Origin: CAVONV01 sp963697355
Lineage (GTDB): Bacteria > Acidobacteriota > Vicinamibacteria > Marinacidobacterales > DATDRI01
Reading direction: 5' to 3'
Length of the DNA: 64,000 bases
Assembly: GCA_963697355.1 (NCBI GenBank)
Contig: CAVONV010000028.1
Coordinates: 1-64,000 of the forward strand
The notes beneath the pieces were generated by a model that saw only the letters and a list, made by a program, of their open reading frames with translations, was not told the origin of the DNA and made no database searches. Of the stretch, positions 16,985 through 25,790 are shown piece after piece (the first letter of the stretch is position 1; each line of letters begins with the position of its first letter). Position numbers and translations under genes: made by a program.

Positions 16985-18538
16985 CTATCTTCCCTCCGGA
17001 GTGCCAAACGGATACAGCTTGTCGATGGGCGCGAACTCGTACTCCAGCGCATCCAATCGGGTGGTGCCGAGGAATGGGCCCGGGGCATCCACGATGAAGA
17101 TGGACTTCGCGTATCCCGTTTCGTCGAATCCTCGACGAAAGTGGGCCCTCGACTTCACGACGATGACGTCGTAGTCGTCCGGCTCGATGGGGCCGAAGCG
17201 GAGATCTTCCGGGTACATGACCTGGGTATAGGCCGGTGTGAGAACGAGCATGTTGTGGTCGCCGAACTCGACTGCGGCGACGTTTTCGTATCCACCCCAC
17301 GCTCCTAAGAAGACCAACGTCCCTTCGATGTGAACCGGTTGTCCACCGCTGGGCGTAAAGCCACCCACGTCCATCGAGAAGGGTTCGCCGGGCTGGGCGT
17401 TCGCTTGAACTAGAGCCTCGAGTGCCTGCTCGTCACGGAGTGCGCCGTAAAGAAACTTGCTCACACCCTGCTGGATGAGCTCCTCGAGTATGAACGTCGC
17501 ATCTCCGGGTCGATCGCTGTAGTCGCCAATGGCAACCGGCGTCTCACCGGCCGCAATTGCTTTTCTTACCAACTGAACGGCTTCCGCCGGTTTGGGGAAG
17601 TTGCCGCTCGCGAACTCCTCACGAACCCGCCAGATGTAGTCCGACATGTCATCGGCGATCTTGTCGGCGAGCTCTTGATCATTGTTGGTGATTGCGATCG
17701 CCGTCGCGCCGACGTCGGGCACATCGGACCAGGGATAGCCGAAGAACACGCTGACATAGACATCTCGTTCTCGCGATTCCCATCGCCGGGCCCGCTCCAT
17801 GATATCCATGGGCGGGGACTGGCCGGTCCACTGGAGCACCGTGGCGGTGATGACGCCGGGCTTGCGGGTAGCTGTAGTAGGTTTGAATTCACCCCGCATC
17901 GTTCGGATGAGCATTCGGGCTGCTCTTTCCCCTTGGATGTAGGCATCGTAGTGTGGGAATCGTTTGACCACGAACGACATGTCGGCCCAGCGCAAGAACT
18001 CTTCGTCTTCGTTACCGTGTGGGTCGAAAGTACCGACGATGGGGACGTCGGGGCCAACGACTTCTCGAACGCGCTTTGCGATTTCCGCTTCGGGTCGTGG
18101 AACATTGCGAACGGCCATGGCTCCATGGAGCGCCAGGTAGACACCGTCGACCGGTAGACTGGCATTGAGATCTCGCAGAATGCCCTCCATGAAGTGCTCG
18201 AACGTGTCTTCCGTGATCCAGCTCGCCGAGGAGCTGCCAAAAACGTCACCCGGTGACTCGAGTCCAATCAGCTCGACGCCGCCGTACTCGCGTGCTCGAG
18301 CCACGAAGCCGGCGATATAGTCGTCGGCTTCGAAAAGCTCGTCGCCCTTGTACGGAGGGCGAAGCTTGGTCCAGCGCTCGACGTCCGTATCGCCCCCCGG
18401 ACAGAAGGTGCAGGTCTCTTGCTGGAACCGAGCAACGGCGATTCGGAAGGGGGTAGGTGCCTCTTGTTCCGCTGTACAGCCGGCTATGAGCAACGTACAG
18501 GCGATCATCATCAGCGCAGCAGGTTTTGGTGTTCTCAT
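16985..18538 (-). CDS. M81-family metallopeptidase-like lipoprotein (MlrC-like)
   Basis: 517 residues from ATG 18538, which has GGAGGG upstream. The signal sequence ends in lipobox LIAGC, so the product should be lipid-anchored outside the cytoplasm. The body matches MlrC/DUF1485 proteins: FQQETCTFCPG, VYLALHGAMAV, VGTFDPHGNED (metal-binding His/Asp) and KRFPHYDAYIQGERAA in the N-terminal domain. The C-terminal MlrC domain carries IGDYSDRPGDATF and VVVKSRAHFRRGFDE. MlrC hydrolyses linearised microcystin or small amide compounds. It probably acts with the neighbouring secreted amidohydrolases on peptide-like compounds. Confidence 0.87.
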   Translation of the reverse strand: MRTPKPAALMMIACTLLIAGCTAEQEAPTPFRIAVARFQQETCTFCPGGDTDVERWTKLRPPYKGDELFEADDYIAGFVARAREYGGVELIGLESPGDVFGSSSASWITEDTFEHFMEGILRDLNASLPVDGVYLALHGAMAVRNVPRPEAEIAKRVREVVGPDVPIVGTFDPHGNEDEEFLRWADMSFVVKRFPHYDAYIQGERAARMLIRTMRGEFKPTTATRKPGVITATVLQWTGQSPPMDIMERARRWESRERDVYVSVFFGYPWSDVPDVGATAIAITNNDQELADKIADDMSDYIWRVREEFASGNFPKPAEAVQLVRKAIAAGETPVAIGDYSDRPGDATFILEELIQQGVSKFLYGALRDEQALEALVQANAQPGEPFSMDVGGFTPSGGQPVHIEGTLVFLGAWGGYENVAAVEFGDHNMLVLTPAYTQVMYPEDLRFGPIEPDDYDVIVVKSRAHFRRGFDETGYAKSIFIVDAPGPFLGTTRLDALEYEFAPIDKLYPFGTPEGR

Positions 18539-18679
18539 CGTGCCCTCCATGTCTGTAGTGACAAGAGGATATTCGCTTTCGCACCTCGAATACTAGTGTG
18601 AGGCAAAAACCACGGCCCGGAGGGTTTGTCACCGTCGTGCCGTTCAATGTGGCCTAGAATTCGAAGGTATTTCAGATGC

Positions 18680-18707
18680 TTGCAAAATTGCATTTTAAAT
18701 GCATAAT
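18680..18707 (+). promoter_or_regulatory. Promoter with embedded operator palindrome, leaderless geometry
   Basis: -35 TTGCAA (18680-18685), 16-bp spacer, -10 CATAAT (18702-18707). The spacer holds TGCATTT-T-AAATGCA (18689-18703), perfect 7-bp arms. The likely ATG is at 18714, only 6 bases beyond the -10, so the mRNA would start at or next to the start codon. Confidence 0.6.
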
Positions 18708-18713
18708 TACAGC

Positions 18714-19961
18714 ATGGCTGTGCGCCGCGACATCTATATCGAGCGGTCTCTGGAGAAGGCGCTTCGGCGTTCGACTCGTGAATTTCCTGTCGTTGTGTTG
18801 ACCGGCCCTCGACAGTCAGGGAAGACGACACTCCTGAGGCGACGCTTTGGCAAGAAGTACAATTACGCATCGTTGGAGCCGCCGGATGTTCGGGCAGCTG
18901 CCACGAACGATCCTCGGAGTTTCCTTGCAGCTTACACACCGCCGGTCATTTTCGACGAAATCCAGTACGCCCCAGGTCTGCTCCCATATATCAAAGAAAA
19001 CGTAGACCGAAGTCGAGGAGTTTCTGGCCAGTATCTTTTGACGGGCTCACAGAATCTCTTGCTCATGGAACAGGTCACCGAGTCGCTCGCCGGCCGGGCG
19101 TCGCTCTTGAGACTCATGCCTCTTTCCTGGAGAGAGCGTGAATCGAACCCTCAGCGCCCGTTTCCTTGGGAAGTGAAGCGACGGGAACAGCCGAAAAAGA
19201 AGTTGCCTTCCTATAGAGAGATCTGGAGAACATTCCTTATGGGTGGCTACCCTGAGCTCGTAAGCCACCCGAGAAGGGACATCGTTCACTGGCACCGCAG
19301 CTACATTCAAACGTATCTGGAAAGGGACGTTCGGACCCTACGTCAGGTTGGAGACTTGACGCAATTTCAAGATTTCCTCCGCGTCTTAGCGGCAAGGAGT
19401 GCTCAGCTCTTGAGCTTGTCGGACATCAGCCGGGATCTAGGTGTTGCCCTCAACACGGTCAAGGCCTGGTTGTCCGTACTCGAGGCTAGCTTTCAGGTGG
19501 TAGTGCTGCGGCCCTATTTTGCGAACATCGGCAAGCGTCTCATAAAAACCCCGAAAGTGTATTTCACAGATACCGGCACGCTATGTCATTTGGTTGGATT
19601 GGTAGATACGCAGCATGCTGCCAAAGGACCCATGGCCGGTGCGATCTTTGAGACGGCCGTTCTATCTGAGCTCTTCCGCACACTGGTGCACCGAGGGGAG
19701 AATCCTCGTATCTATTTCTGGCGGACATCGTCCGGTGTGGAAGTCGACTTCTTGATCCAGGCGGGCAGACGGCTCGTTCCAATCGAGGTCAAGCTCTCGG
19801 CAACGCCGCGTCCTTCAATGGCTAGCGGTATCGAAGCGCTCAGGAAAGATCTGGGCAAGCGAGTGGTCGCACCTGGTTTCGTGGTCCACCCTGGAGACGT
19901 CGAGATTCCACTCACTGCCGGTGTCACTGCACTACCCTTTGGTCGACTCTGGTCCGGGTAA
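18714..19961 (+). CDS. AAA-family ATPase with DUF4143 domain
   Basis: 415 residues from ATG 18714 (MAVRRDIYIERSLEKALRR); an in-frame ATG at 18699 lies inside the promoter palindrome and is less likely. Walker A is LTGPRQSGKTTLL, Walker B PVIFDEIQYAP and sensor 1 YLLTGSQN. Then follow a winged-helix segment (LSDISRDLGVALNTVKAWLSVLE) and the DUF4143 end (SSGVEVDFLIQAGRRLVPIEVKLS). It is paralogous to 6425-7591 but clearly diverged. The target is unknown. The operator-in-spacer promoter suggests tight repression, possibly by itself. Confidence 0.9.
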   Translation: MAVRRDIYIERSLEKALRRSTREFPVVVLTGPRQSGKTTLLRRRFGKKYNYASLEPPDVRAAATNDPRSFLAAYTPPVIFDEIQYAPGLLPYIKENVDRSRGVSGQYLLTGSQNLLLMEQVTESLAGRASLLRLMPLSWRERESNPQRPFPWEVKRREQPKKKLPSYREIWRTFLMGGYPELVSHPRRDIVHWHRSYIQTYLERDVRTLRQVGDLTQFQDFLRVLAARSAQLLSLSDISRDLGVALNTVKAWLSVLEASFQVVVLRPYFANIGKRLIKTPKVYFTDTGTLCHLVGLVDTQHAAKGPMAGAIFETAVLSELFRTLVHRGENPRIYFWRTSSGVEVDFLIQAGRRLVPIEVKLSATPRPSMASGIEALRKDLGKRVVAPGFVVHPGDVEIPLTAGVTALPFGRLWSG

Positions 19962-20042
19962 AACAATGTCGTTCAGGATTTGTTTCCTCGCACATCACGA
20001 GTTGAAACCGCAGGACAAAAGTTGGGCAGCCTATCTTCTTAG

Positions 20043-20552
20043 TTACGCGATGTCGGTGGGTGAAAAACAGTTGATCTCATGCACTCTTTGAAAATCGCGA
20101 TCGGCCGTTGCAAGAGACCGAATGCCGGCTGTCATGGCGCTGGCGGCTACGATCGAATCGTTCACCAAAAGACCGTGGTGCCTGCGGACTTCTTCCGAGG
20201 AGAGAACCGTTCTTAGACCGAGATCTTCGATTTTGATTCCCATCAGTGGTATGCGTTCTATTTGTTGATTGTAGCTCTGCAACTTCTTGACCACATCCGG
20301 TTTACCGCGGAGCTTCTTGGCCAAGTTACCGCCCGAGACGAGCTTGCGTGCCACCGCCTCGATCATCATTAGGCGATGCGCCACCTCTAATAAGACGACG
20401 GACGACGTGACACCTTTGAGTTGGCCGTTCTCGCAACGCTCCAGGAGATTTCGGCATTGCACAGACACACCCGAGAAGTGATAAACGAAAATGGTCGAGT
20501 CGATGAAGACGCGCTCACCATCCCGAAGATCGTCAAGCGTCAAATAGTCCAT
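20043..20552 (-). CDS. PIN-domain toxin, VapC-like
   Basis: A 169-residue PIN protein with a short N-terminal extension (MDYLTLDDLRDGERVFIDST). Acidic residues are at FIDSTIFVYH, VVLLEVAHRL, VNDSIVAASAM and LATADRDFQRV. It belongs to the longer VapC group. The start overlaps the antitoxin frame by 20 bp. It follows the AAA/DUF4143 gene convergently and forms a complete TA operon with the gene at 20533-20775. Confidence 0.87.
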   Translation of the reverse strand: MDYLTLDDLRDGERVFIDSTIFVYHFSGVSVQCRNLLERCENGQLKGVTSSVVLLEVAHRLMMIEAVARKLVSGGNLAKKLRGKPDVVKKLQSYNQQIERIPLMGIKIEDLGLRTVLSSEEVRRHHGLLVNDSIVAASAMTAGIRSLATADRDFQRVHEINCFSPTDIA

Positions 20553-20775
20553 CCTCCTCCTGCAAGATCTTCTTGACTCGGGAAGCCGGTAGCTTCATCA
20601 CGGCCCAGCTGTCGCGAACGACGTTCAAGCTGCTTCCGCTCTTCGAGCCGTCGTTCAGGTAGGACTCGAGTGCCTCGCCGATGATGTCGCTGATTTGCTT
20701 ACCTTGACGTGACGACTCGACTTTGACTCGCCGATACAGGTTATCTTCCAAGAGTGTACTCACCTTCCTTCTCAT
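20533..20775 (-). CDS. Antitoxin, CopG/RHH-like
   Basis: 80 residues from ATG 20775 (MRRKVSTLLEDNLYRRVKVE); the frame is open to 20868 but the ATG at 20775 fits a strong promoter ending 6 bp upstream. RHH-like start, then SDIIGEALESYLN and a C-terminal toxin-binding segment ending VKKILQEEDGLFDA. It overlaps the vapC start. The palindrome in the promoter spacer (20789-20800) is the probable autoregulatory operator. Confidence 0.83.
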   Translation of the reverse strand: MRRKVSTLLEDNLYRRVKVESSRQGKQISDIIGEALESYLNDGSKSGSSLNVVRDSWAVMKLPASRVKKILQEEDGLFDA

Positions 20776-20781
20776 TTCATG

Positions 20782-20810
20782 ATTATGGCATGAATTCATG
20801 ATGGTGTCAA
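20782..20810 (-). promoter_or_regulatory. Strong vapBC promoter with operator palindrome, leaderless geometry
   Basis: On the minus strand: -35 TTGACA (20805-20810), exactly 17-bp spacer, -10 CATAAT (20782-20787), then ATG at 20775 six bases later. The spacer contains the perfect 12-bp palindrome CATGAATTCATG (20789-20800), and TCATGA is repeated at 20778-20783 and 20797-20802. Antitoxin binding there would block the polymerase. Confidence 0.72.
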
Positions 20811-20914
20811 GACGCGACACCGTTTCAGCGCCGAGAGTCCTTTGGGTGCCAACTAGAATCAGGGGCACATTGCCTCCACTCGCTTGTTCCGGGTAAGATC
20901 CAGCGAAATCGGCA

Positions 20915-21568
20915 ATGAAGAATAGACGTTTCGCGCTGCTGCTCGTAACCCTGCTTCTCGATCTGCTCGCTTCACCCTTCGTCGAAGGCTATCGCCTCGG
21001 CCGCGTGGCTTTCAATGTCTTCAGCACGGTCGTTCTTTTCTCGGCGCTTTATTCGATAAGCGAAAACAAACGGAGATTTCTTTGGGGCTTTGTCTTATTC
21101 GTGCCGGCTGTTGCAGGCGTCTGGCTGGGTTACTTTGCGCCCGACTCCTTGCTCATGTCCCAGGCGCCCACCTTGATGACCTTCTTCTTGATCTACACCG
21201 CCTACCGAGTCCTGATGCATGTTCTGCGAGCGGAAGAGGTGACTTCAGAGAGTATATTCGCCGCGCTATCCGTCTTCCTGTTGCTCGGAATGATCTGGAG
21301 CATGTTCTACTTTGGGCTGGAGTCTTTTCAGCCGGGCTCCTTCAAAGGACTCGGGAACTTGGGGGACTACTCCGGGGGACTGGGGTCGAGCTGCCTCTAC
21401 TACAGCTACGTCACACTGACGACTCTCGGCTATGGTGACGTCACCCCGGTCACTTCCGTAGCCCGGTCGCTTTCCTATGTCGAAGCCCTCATGGGTCAGC
21501 TTTTCCTTGCGGTTCTCGTTGCGCGATTGGTCGGGATGCACATCGCGCATTCGATGAAGGAAAAGTAG
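20915..21568 (+). CDS. Two-TM potassium-channel-like membrane protein
   Basis: 217 residues. Four hydrophobic segments in the first 90 residues are followed by the Ion_trans_2 pore unit: a TM near residues 115-140, the pore helix and selectivity filter TLTTLGYGDVTPV near residue 168, and a last TM near 190-210. TxGYGD is the K+ selectivity signature. There is no cytosolic RCK/TrkA domain, so gating is not evident. ATG at 20915 has weak ribosome-site support. It is a single gene between the vapBC module and the PadR-ADOP pair. Confidence 0.88.
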   Translation: MKNRRFALLLVTLLLDLLASPFVEGYRLGRVAFNVFSTVVLFSALYSISENKRRFLWGFVLFVPAVAGVWLGYFAPDSLLMSQAPTLMTFFLIYTAYRVLMHVLRAEEVTSESIFAALSVFLLLGMIWSMFYFGLESFQPGSFKGLGNLGDYSGGLGSSCLYYSYVTLTTLGYGDVTPVTSVARSLSYVEALMGQLFLAVLVARLVGMHIAHSMKEK

Positions 21569-21616
21569 CCGCACACCCCCGCTGCTTTTTGGAACCTTTC
21601 TCCCCAGGCCTCGTAG

Positions 21617-21639
21617 TATATAGTTAGGCACGCTATATA
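21617..21639. promoter_or_regulatory. PadR operator-like inverted repeat
   Basis: TATATAG (21617-21623), 9-bp spacer, CTATATA (21633-21639): perfect 7-bp arms about 28 bp upstream of the padR start. AT-rich dyads of this type upstream of padR genes fit autoregulation. Confidence 0.55.
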
Positions 21640-21666
21640 TAGCCAGACTTATAGTGGAGGTCGCCT

Positions 21667-21999
21667 GTGTTCAGCCCGGAGATGAAAAAAGGAAGTATGG
21701 AGATGTTGATTCTCTCGCTTCTCGAAGCCAGAGCGCGACACGGTTACGAGATCGGCAAGCTGATCGAAAGCCGCTCGGGGGGGAAGCTGAAATTTGCTTT
21801 GCCGTCTCTTTATCCGGCGTTGCTTCGACTCGAGAACCGTGGCTGGATCAAGGGCCGCTGGGTGGAAAAACCGGGCGAGCGCCAACGCTGTTTCTACAAA
21901 CTGACGGCCGAAGGGCGGCGCGTGCTGACTCAGAAGCAGGAAACCTGGGAAGAGTACATCGAGGCCGTGAACGGCGTCATGGGAACGAGCGGTGCGTAA
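21667..21999 (+). CDS. PadR-family transcriptional regulator
   Basis: 110 residues from GTG 21667, with GGAGGT upstream. The PadR winged helix is clear: KKGSMEMLILSLLEARARHG, YEIGKLIE, LPSLYPALLRLENRGWIKG, RCFYKLTAEGRRVL, plus a short C-terminal dimer helix. In Acidobacteria a padR gene typically sits directly before an ADOP permease gene; here the next frame starts 8 bp inside it (21992). It probably represses the operon through the TATATAG dyad. Confidence 0.92.
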   Translation: MFSPEMKKGSMEMLILSLLEARARHGYEIGKLIESRSGGKLKFALPSLYPALLRLENRGWIKGRWVEKPGERQRCFYKLTAEGRRVLTQKQETWEEYIEAVNGVMGTSGA

Positions 22000-24783
22000 C
22001 TGGGAAGCCTTTGTTCGGCGACATCTCTCGCTGCCGGAGTTGAGGCCGGAGCGGGAGAAGCGGATCGTCCGCGAGTTGGCGGCTCAGCTCGAGGACTTCT
22101 ACCGCGACGGCATTTCTAGGGGCCTATCCGAGGACGAGTCGGACGCCTTCGCAGTTCGACAAATCCGAGATTGGGAATGTTTTGCGAGCGATGTTCGCCG
22201 AGCGGACCGGGCCAACTTCCAGCTGAGACTCGACCGTTGGGCAGACAAAGCTCAGGACAAGGCCCACCGAAGAGGAGGATGGTGGCATATGTTATCTGAT
22301 GTGCTAAGGGACGCAGGGAATAGTCTTCGTACACTTCGAAAGTCACCGGGTTTCACTTTGGTCGCGGTTCTCACATTGGCACTGGGTATTGGTGCCACCA
22401 CCGCAATATTCACCTTAGTACACGCCGTTGTCCTCTCTCCCCTTCCCTTTGACGAGTCGGATCGCCTGGTGGACATCGGACACACGGCGCCGTCAGTGGG
22501 AATCGCTTGATGCCGGTCAATGTGCGGCTTGGCATTTCACCTATGAGGACGAGAATCGCGTCTTCGAGGATATCGGGATGTATCTCCGTCGAGGTCGTTT
22601 GGTCGCCGTCACGGGAAATGGGGATCCGGAAGCCGTTCAAGCCATGCCCGTGACGAGCGGAGTCTTTCGAGCCCTCCGCGTCACACCTTCCCTGGGCCGA
22701 ATTTTCACACGAGAGGATGAAGATCCTGATGCTCCACCCATCGTTCTCCTGAGTCACGGATTTTGGCAATCAAGGTACGCGGGGGACCGCGGCGTCATCG
22801 GCAAGACGCTCCAAGTGGACGGCGCCACCCGCGAAATTGTCGGAGTGATGCCGCCGATACTGCGAGGCCTCGGAGCGGACCCGGCGCTTTTTATGCTGAT
22901 GACGTTTCGTCGTGAGAATCTGTTCGTCGGCAACATTGGTTTCGATGCCCTCGCGCGCCTGCGGGAAGGAGTCACTATTGGAGCAAGCCTCTACCGACCT
23001 CACACGGATGTTACCCATGGCTTGGGAGAAATTCCCGGGAGGTCCGGGGGCGAGCTACCATCAAACCGGAAGCATTACGCGCCCGTCATCCAGCCTCTCC
23101 AAGACGATTTGGTGGGATCGGCCGCGGATATCCTCTGGGTTCTTATGGGCGGTGTGGGTCTCATTCTCCTCATCGCTTGCGCCAACGTGGCGAATCTCTT
23201 CCTGGTGCGGGCTGAGGGCAAGGAAACGGAGATGGCCGTCCGGACGGCAATGGGGGCAAGCGGCCGTCGCATCGGATGGGAGTACTTGAAAGAAAGCCTG
23301 CTGCTGGGAGTGCTGGGAGGTATTGCGGGGTTGGCATTGGCTCAAATCGGGCTGGATGTTCTCAAGACCATGGGCGCCGCTCAGCTACCCCGCTTGGAAG
23401 AGGTGGCTCTGAGTCCCGACGGTCCTTCTGTTCACGTTGTGCATCTCACTCGGTACCGGAGCGTTCTTCGGGATGTTCCCCATCCTGAGGCACCGTCAAA
23501 AGGCGGTCGTCGACGCGCTGAAACAAGGAGGCCCGAGAGGCTTGACGGGAGGCCACCGGCATAGAGTACAGAACTCTCTAGCTGTCAGCCAATTGGCCCT
23601 GGCGCTCGTTCTCTTGGTGGCGATCAGGACTCATGCTGCGGAGTTTCCAATCGATCAGGGCGACGGATCCGGGCTTCCAAAATCCCGAAGGGGTAATAGC
23701 GCTCCGCATTCGCATCCCACCGCAGGAGATCCGTAGTGGGGCGGAAGCTGGCCAAAGCTCACGAGCTCATCGCCCGCCGCTTGGGAGAGCTCCCCGGGGT
23801 CAGCTCTGTCGGTCTAGCGACGAGTATTCCAATGGATGGCTCCGGCAACGTCAATCCGTTTTACGTCGAGGGGACCACTCCCGAGGGCGACGGACCGCCT
23901 CCCATACGCCGTCATAAGTGGATCGGTGAGGGCTATTTCGAGACGCTGCAAATACCTCTCCTGGTGGGTCGGACGTTCACATGGCAGGATGTGAACACCC
24001 GCTTTCCGGGCGCCATCTTGTCCGAGAGCTTGGCCCGGGAGTACTTCGGCTCTCCGGACGCTGCCTTGGGCCAGAGGGTTGCCGCCCGGCCGGACCCGCC
24101 CCGGTGGCATGAGGTGGTGGGCGTCGTGGCGGATGTCCGTGACGATGGAATGGGGTCAGCCCCTCTCTTGGCGGTGTACTGGCCCCAAGTCACACTGGCG
24201 TTTTGGGAGGGCAATGCCCCGGACGATATCGCGACCTGGAGGACCATGGGTTACGCCATCCGGAGCGACCGCGTAGGCACATCCGGCTTTCTGGATGATG
24301 TCCGCGACGTGGTGTGGTCGGTGAACCCGAACTTGCCCCTCACCGGCGTTCAGACCTTGCCGGATCTAATGGCACAGTCGACGGCCCAGACCTCGTTCAC
24401 CATGATCTTACTGGCGATTGCCGCGGGCGTCGCCCTCATCCTCGGGATTGTAGGTGTGTACGGTGTGATCTCCTATGCCGTGAGCTTGCGGTCGACGAGA
24501 GATAGGACTGCGGATGGCCTTGGGTGCGCGAGAGGGTGACGTTAAGGGAATGGTGCTGAAGAAGGGTCTCATCCTCTCCGGCATAGGTGTAGCTATCGGT
24601 CTGATCCTGGCGTTCGGTCTCACCCGCCTCATGTCCGGACTCCTCTTCGGCGTGAGCTCCACGGATCCGATCACTTATGGGGTCGTCGCTGTCGGCTTGA
24701 TCGCTGTGGCCTTGACCGCGAGCTACCTCCCTGCGCGCCGGGCTGCCTCTTTGGACCCGATAACGGTCCTCCGCGCAGAGTAG
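21992..24783 (+). pseudogene. ADOP-family ABC permease with five frame breaks
   Basis: The complete ADOP order is present but spread over successive frames: 21992-22510 (cytoplasmic helical domain PELRPEREKRIVRELAAQLE, first TM KSPGFTLVAVLTLALGIGA), 22500-23440 (periplasmic domain, AVRTAMGASGRRIGWEYLKE), 23437-23640, 23633-23735, 23736-24510 (second periplasmic domain), and 24510-24783 (ending ARRAASLDPITVLRAE). Every switch needs removal of one extra base, in the same direction. It is either a decayed gene or an intact gene damaged by insertion errors. It overlaps the padR stop, as in intact padR-ADOP operons. Confidence 0.85.
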
Positions 24784-24841
24784 GCGGTGACGGGTCCGCC
24801 GAACTGGCCGCCGGCTAGTCTCGCCGAAGCTTCTAGCGAAG

Positions 24842-24895
24842 GCGGGCACGCCGGGCTGCCTCTTTGGAACCAATCACGGTGCTTCGCGCAGAGTA
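24842..24895 (+). pseudogene. Second ADOP 3' end, tail duplicate
   Basis: Encodes RRARRAASLEPITVLRAE-stop, nearly the same as the end of the preceding gene (24730-24783), about 60 bp further on. The base differences are consistent with a different paralogue rather than a recent tandem copy. It marks the end of a lost ADOP gene. Confidence 0.7.
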
Positions 24896-25009
24896 GGCGG
24901 CGAATGGATTATGTGTAAAACCATTATTTTAAGATAGTTACACGATCTGGCCCTGTTCCTCAGTTTTTCTCGACCCTTTAAAACGCCAACGTATGGTAAA
25001 ATGTATGGT

Positions 25010-25237
25010 ATGATCAAGACAACCGTTTACCTTCCGGACGAGCTCAAGGCCTCACTCAAAAGGCTATCGGAAGAGGAGGGCCGTTCAGAGGCCGACATCA
25101 TTCGGGAAGCGATCCGAACCATTGTTGAGAGGCGGACGAGTCCCCGGCCTCGCGTCCCCCTCACCGAAAAAGGACTTGGAGATTCCAGTACTGCGGACCG
25201 AGTGGACGAGTTCCTGGAAGGATTTGGAAGGCATTGA
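25010..25237 (+). CDS. Ribbon-helix-helix antitoxin (CopG/VapB-like)
   Basis: 75 residues from ATG 25010 (MIKTTVYLPDELKASLKRLS); the frame allows ATG 25001. Clear RHH motif followed by EADIIREAIRTIVE and a proline-rich linker to a toxin-binding tail (DRVDEFLEGFGRH). A TAAAAT -10-like box ends about 8 bases before the ATG, and GTATGGTA is repeated at 24991-24998 and 25002-25009, a candidate operator. It is coupled to the PIN gene by a 4-bp overlap. Confidence 0.88.
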   Translation: MIKTTVYLPDELKASLKRLSEEEGRSEADIIREAIRTIVERRTSPRPRVPLTEKGLGDSSTADRVDEFLEGFGRH

Positions 25238-25653
25238 TCCTAGTCGACACAAGCGGGCTATTGGCTGCGCTTTTTCCTAATCAACGACTCCATCAAGAGT
25301 GCGCGCAAGTTCTGATGGAGAGCGAAGGTCCCTTCATCATGTCACCCTTTGTCCTGGGCGAGCTGGATTACCTCGTCGCAAAATTTGCAGACGTGAATGT
25401 CGAGCTCGAGCTTCTCAATGAAATAGCGCGAGAGGCCTACCGCTTGGCTCCATTCGATGCTCAAGACGTTGACACTGCTAGAAAAGTGATTTCTCGTTAT
25501 GCAGACTTGGGAATCGGACTTGCTGACGCATCCCTTGTCGTGCTCTCCCACCGCTATGGCGTTGAGAAGGTTCTGACGCTGGACGAACGTCACTTCCGTG
25601 TCCTCCGCGGAGTAAACGATACGCCGCTTAGGCTTCTACCGATGGATCTCTAG
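25234..25653 (+). CDS. PIN-domain toxin, VapC
   Basis: 139 residues from TTG 25234, overlapping the antitoxin TGA (TTGA). PIN residues: ILVDTSGLLAAL, VLGELDYLV, GIGLADASLVVLS and VLTLDERHFRVLR. It is the expected endoribonuclease toxin of the pair. Together with the modules at 9.3, 10.4 and 20 kb it is the fourth PIN-based TA pair in the window. Confidence 0.9.
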   Translation: MILVDTSGLLAALFPNQRLHQECAQVLMESEGPFIMSPFVLGELDYLVAKFADVNVELELLNEIAREAYRLAPFDAQDVDTARKVISRYADLGIGLADASLVVLSHRYGVEKVLTLDERHFRVLRGVNDTPLRLLPMDL

Positions 25654-25790
25654 TAGGCCGACCGACTGCTCGACCGCTCTGACTGACCGCCATCCAACCG
25701 AACCGAGGTTTGCATGCGACAACCAGTTGAGGAAGGATCGCTCTTCTCGGATGATGGAATCGTCCCCGTGGATGATCGAGGGAGGTACGG

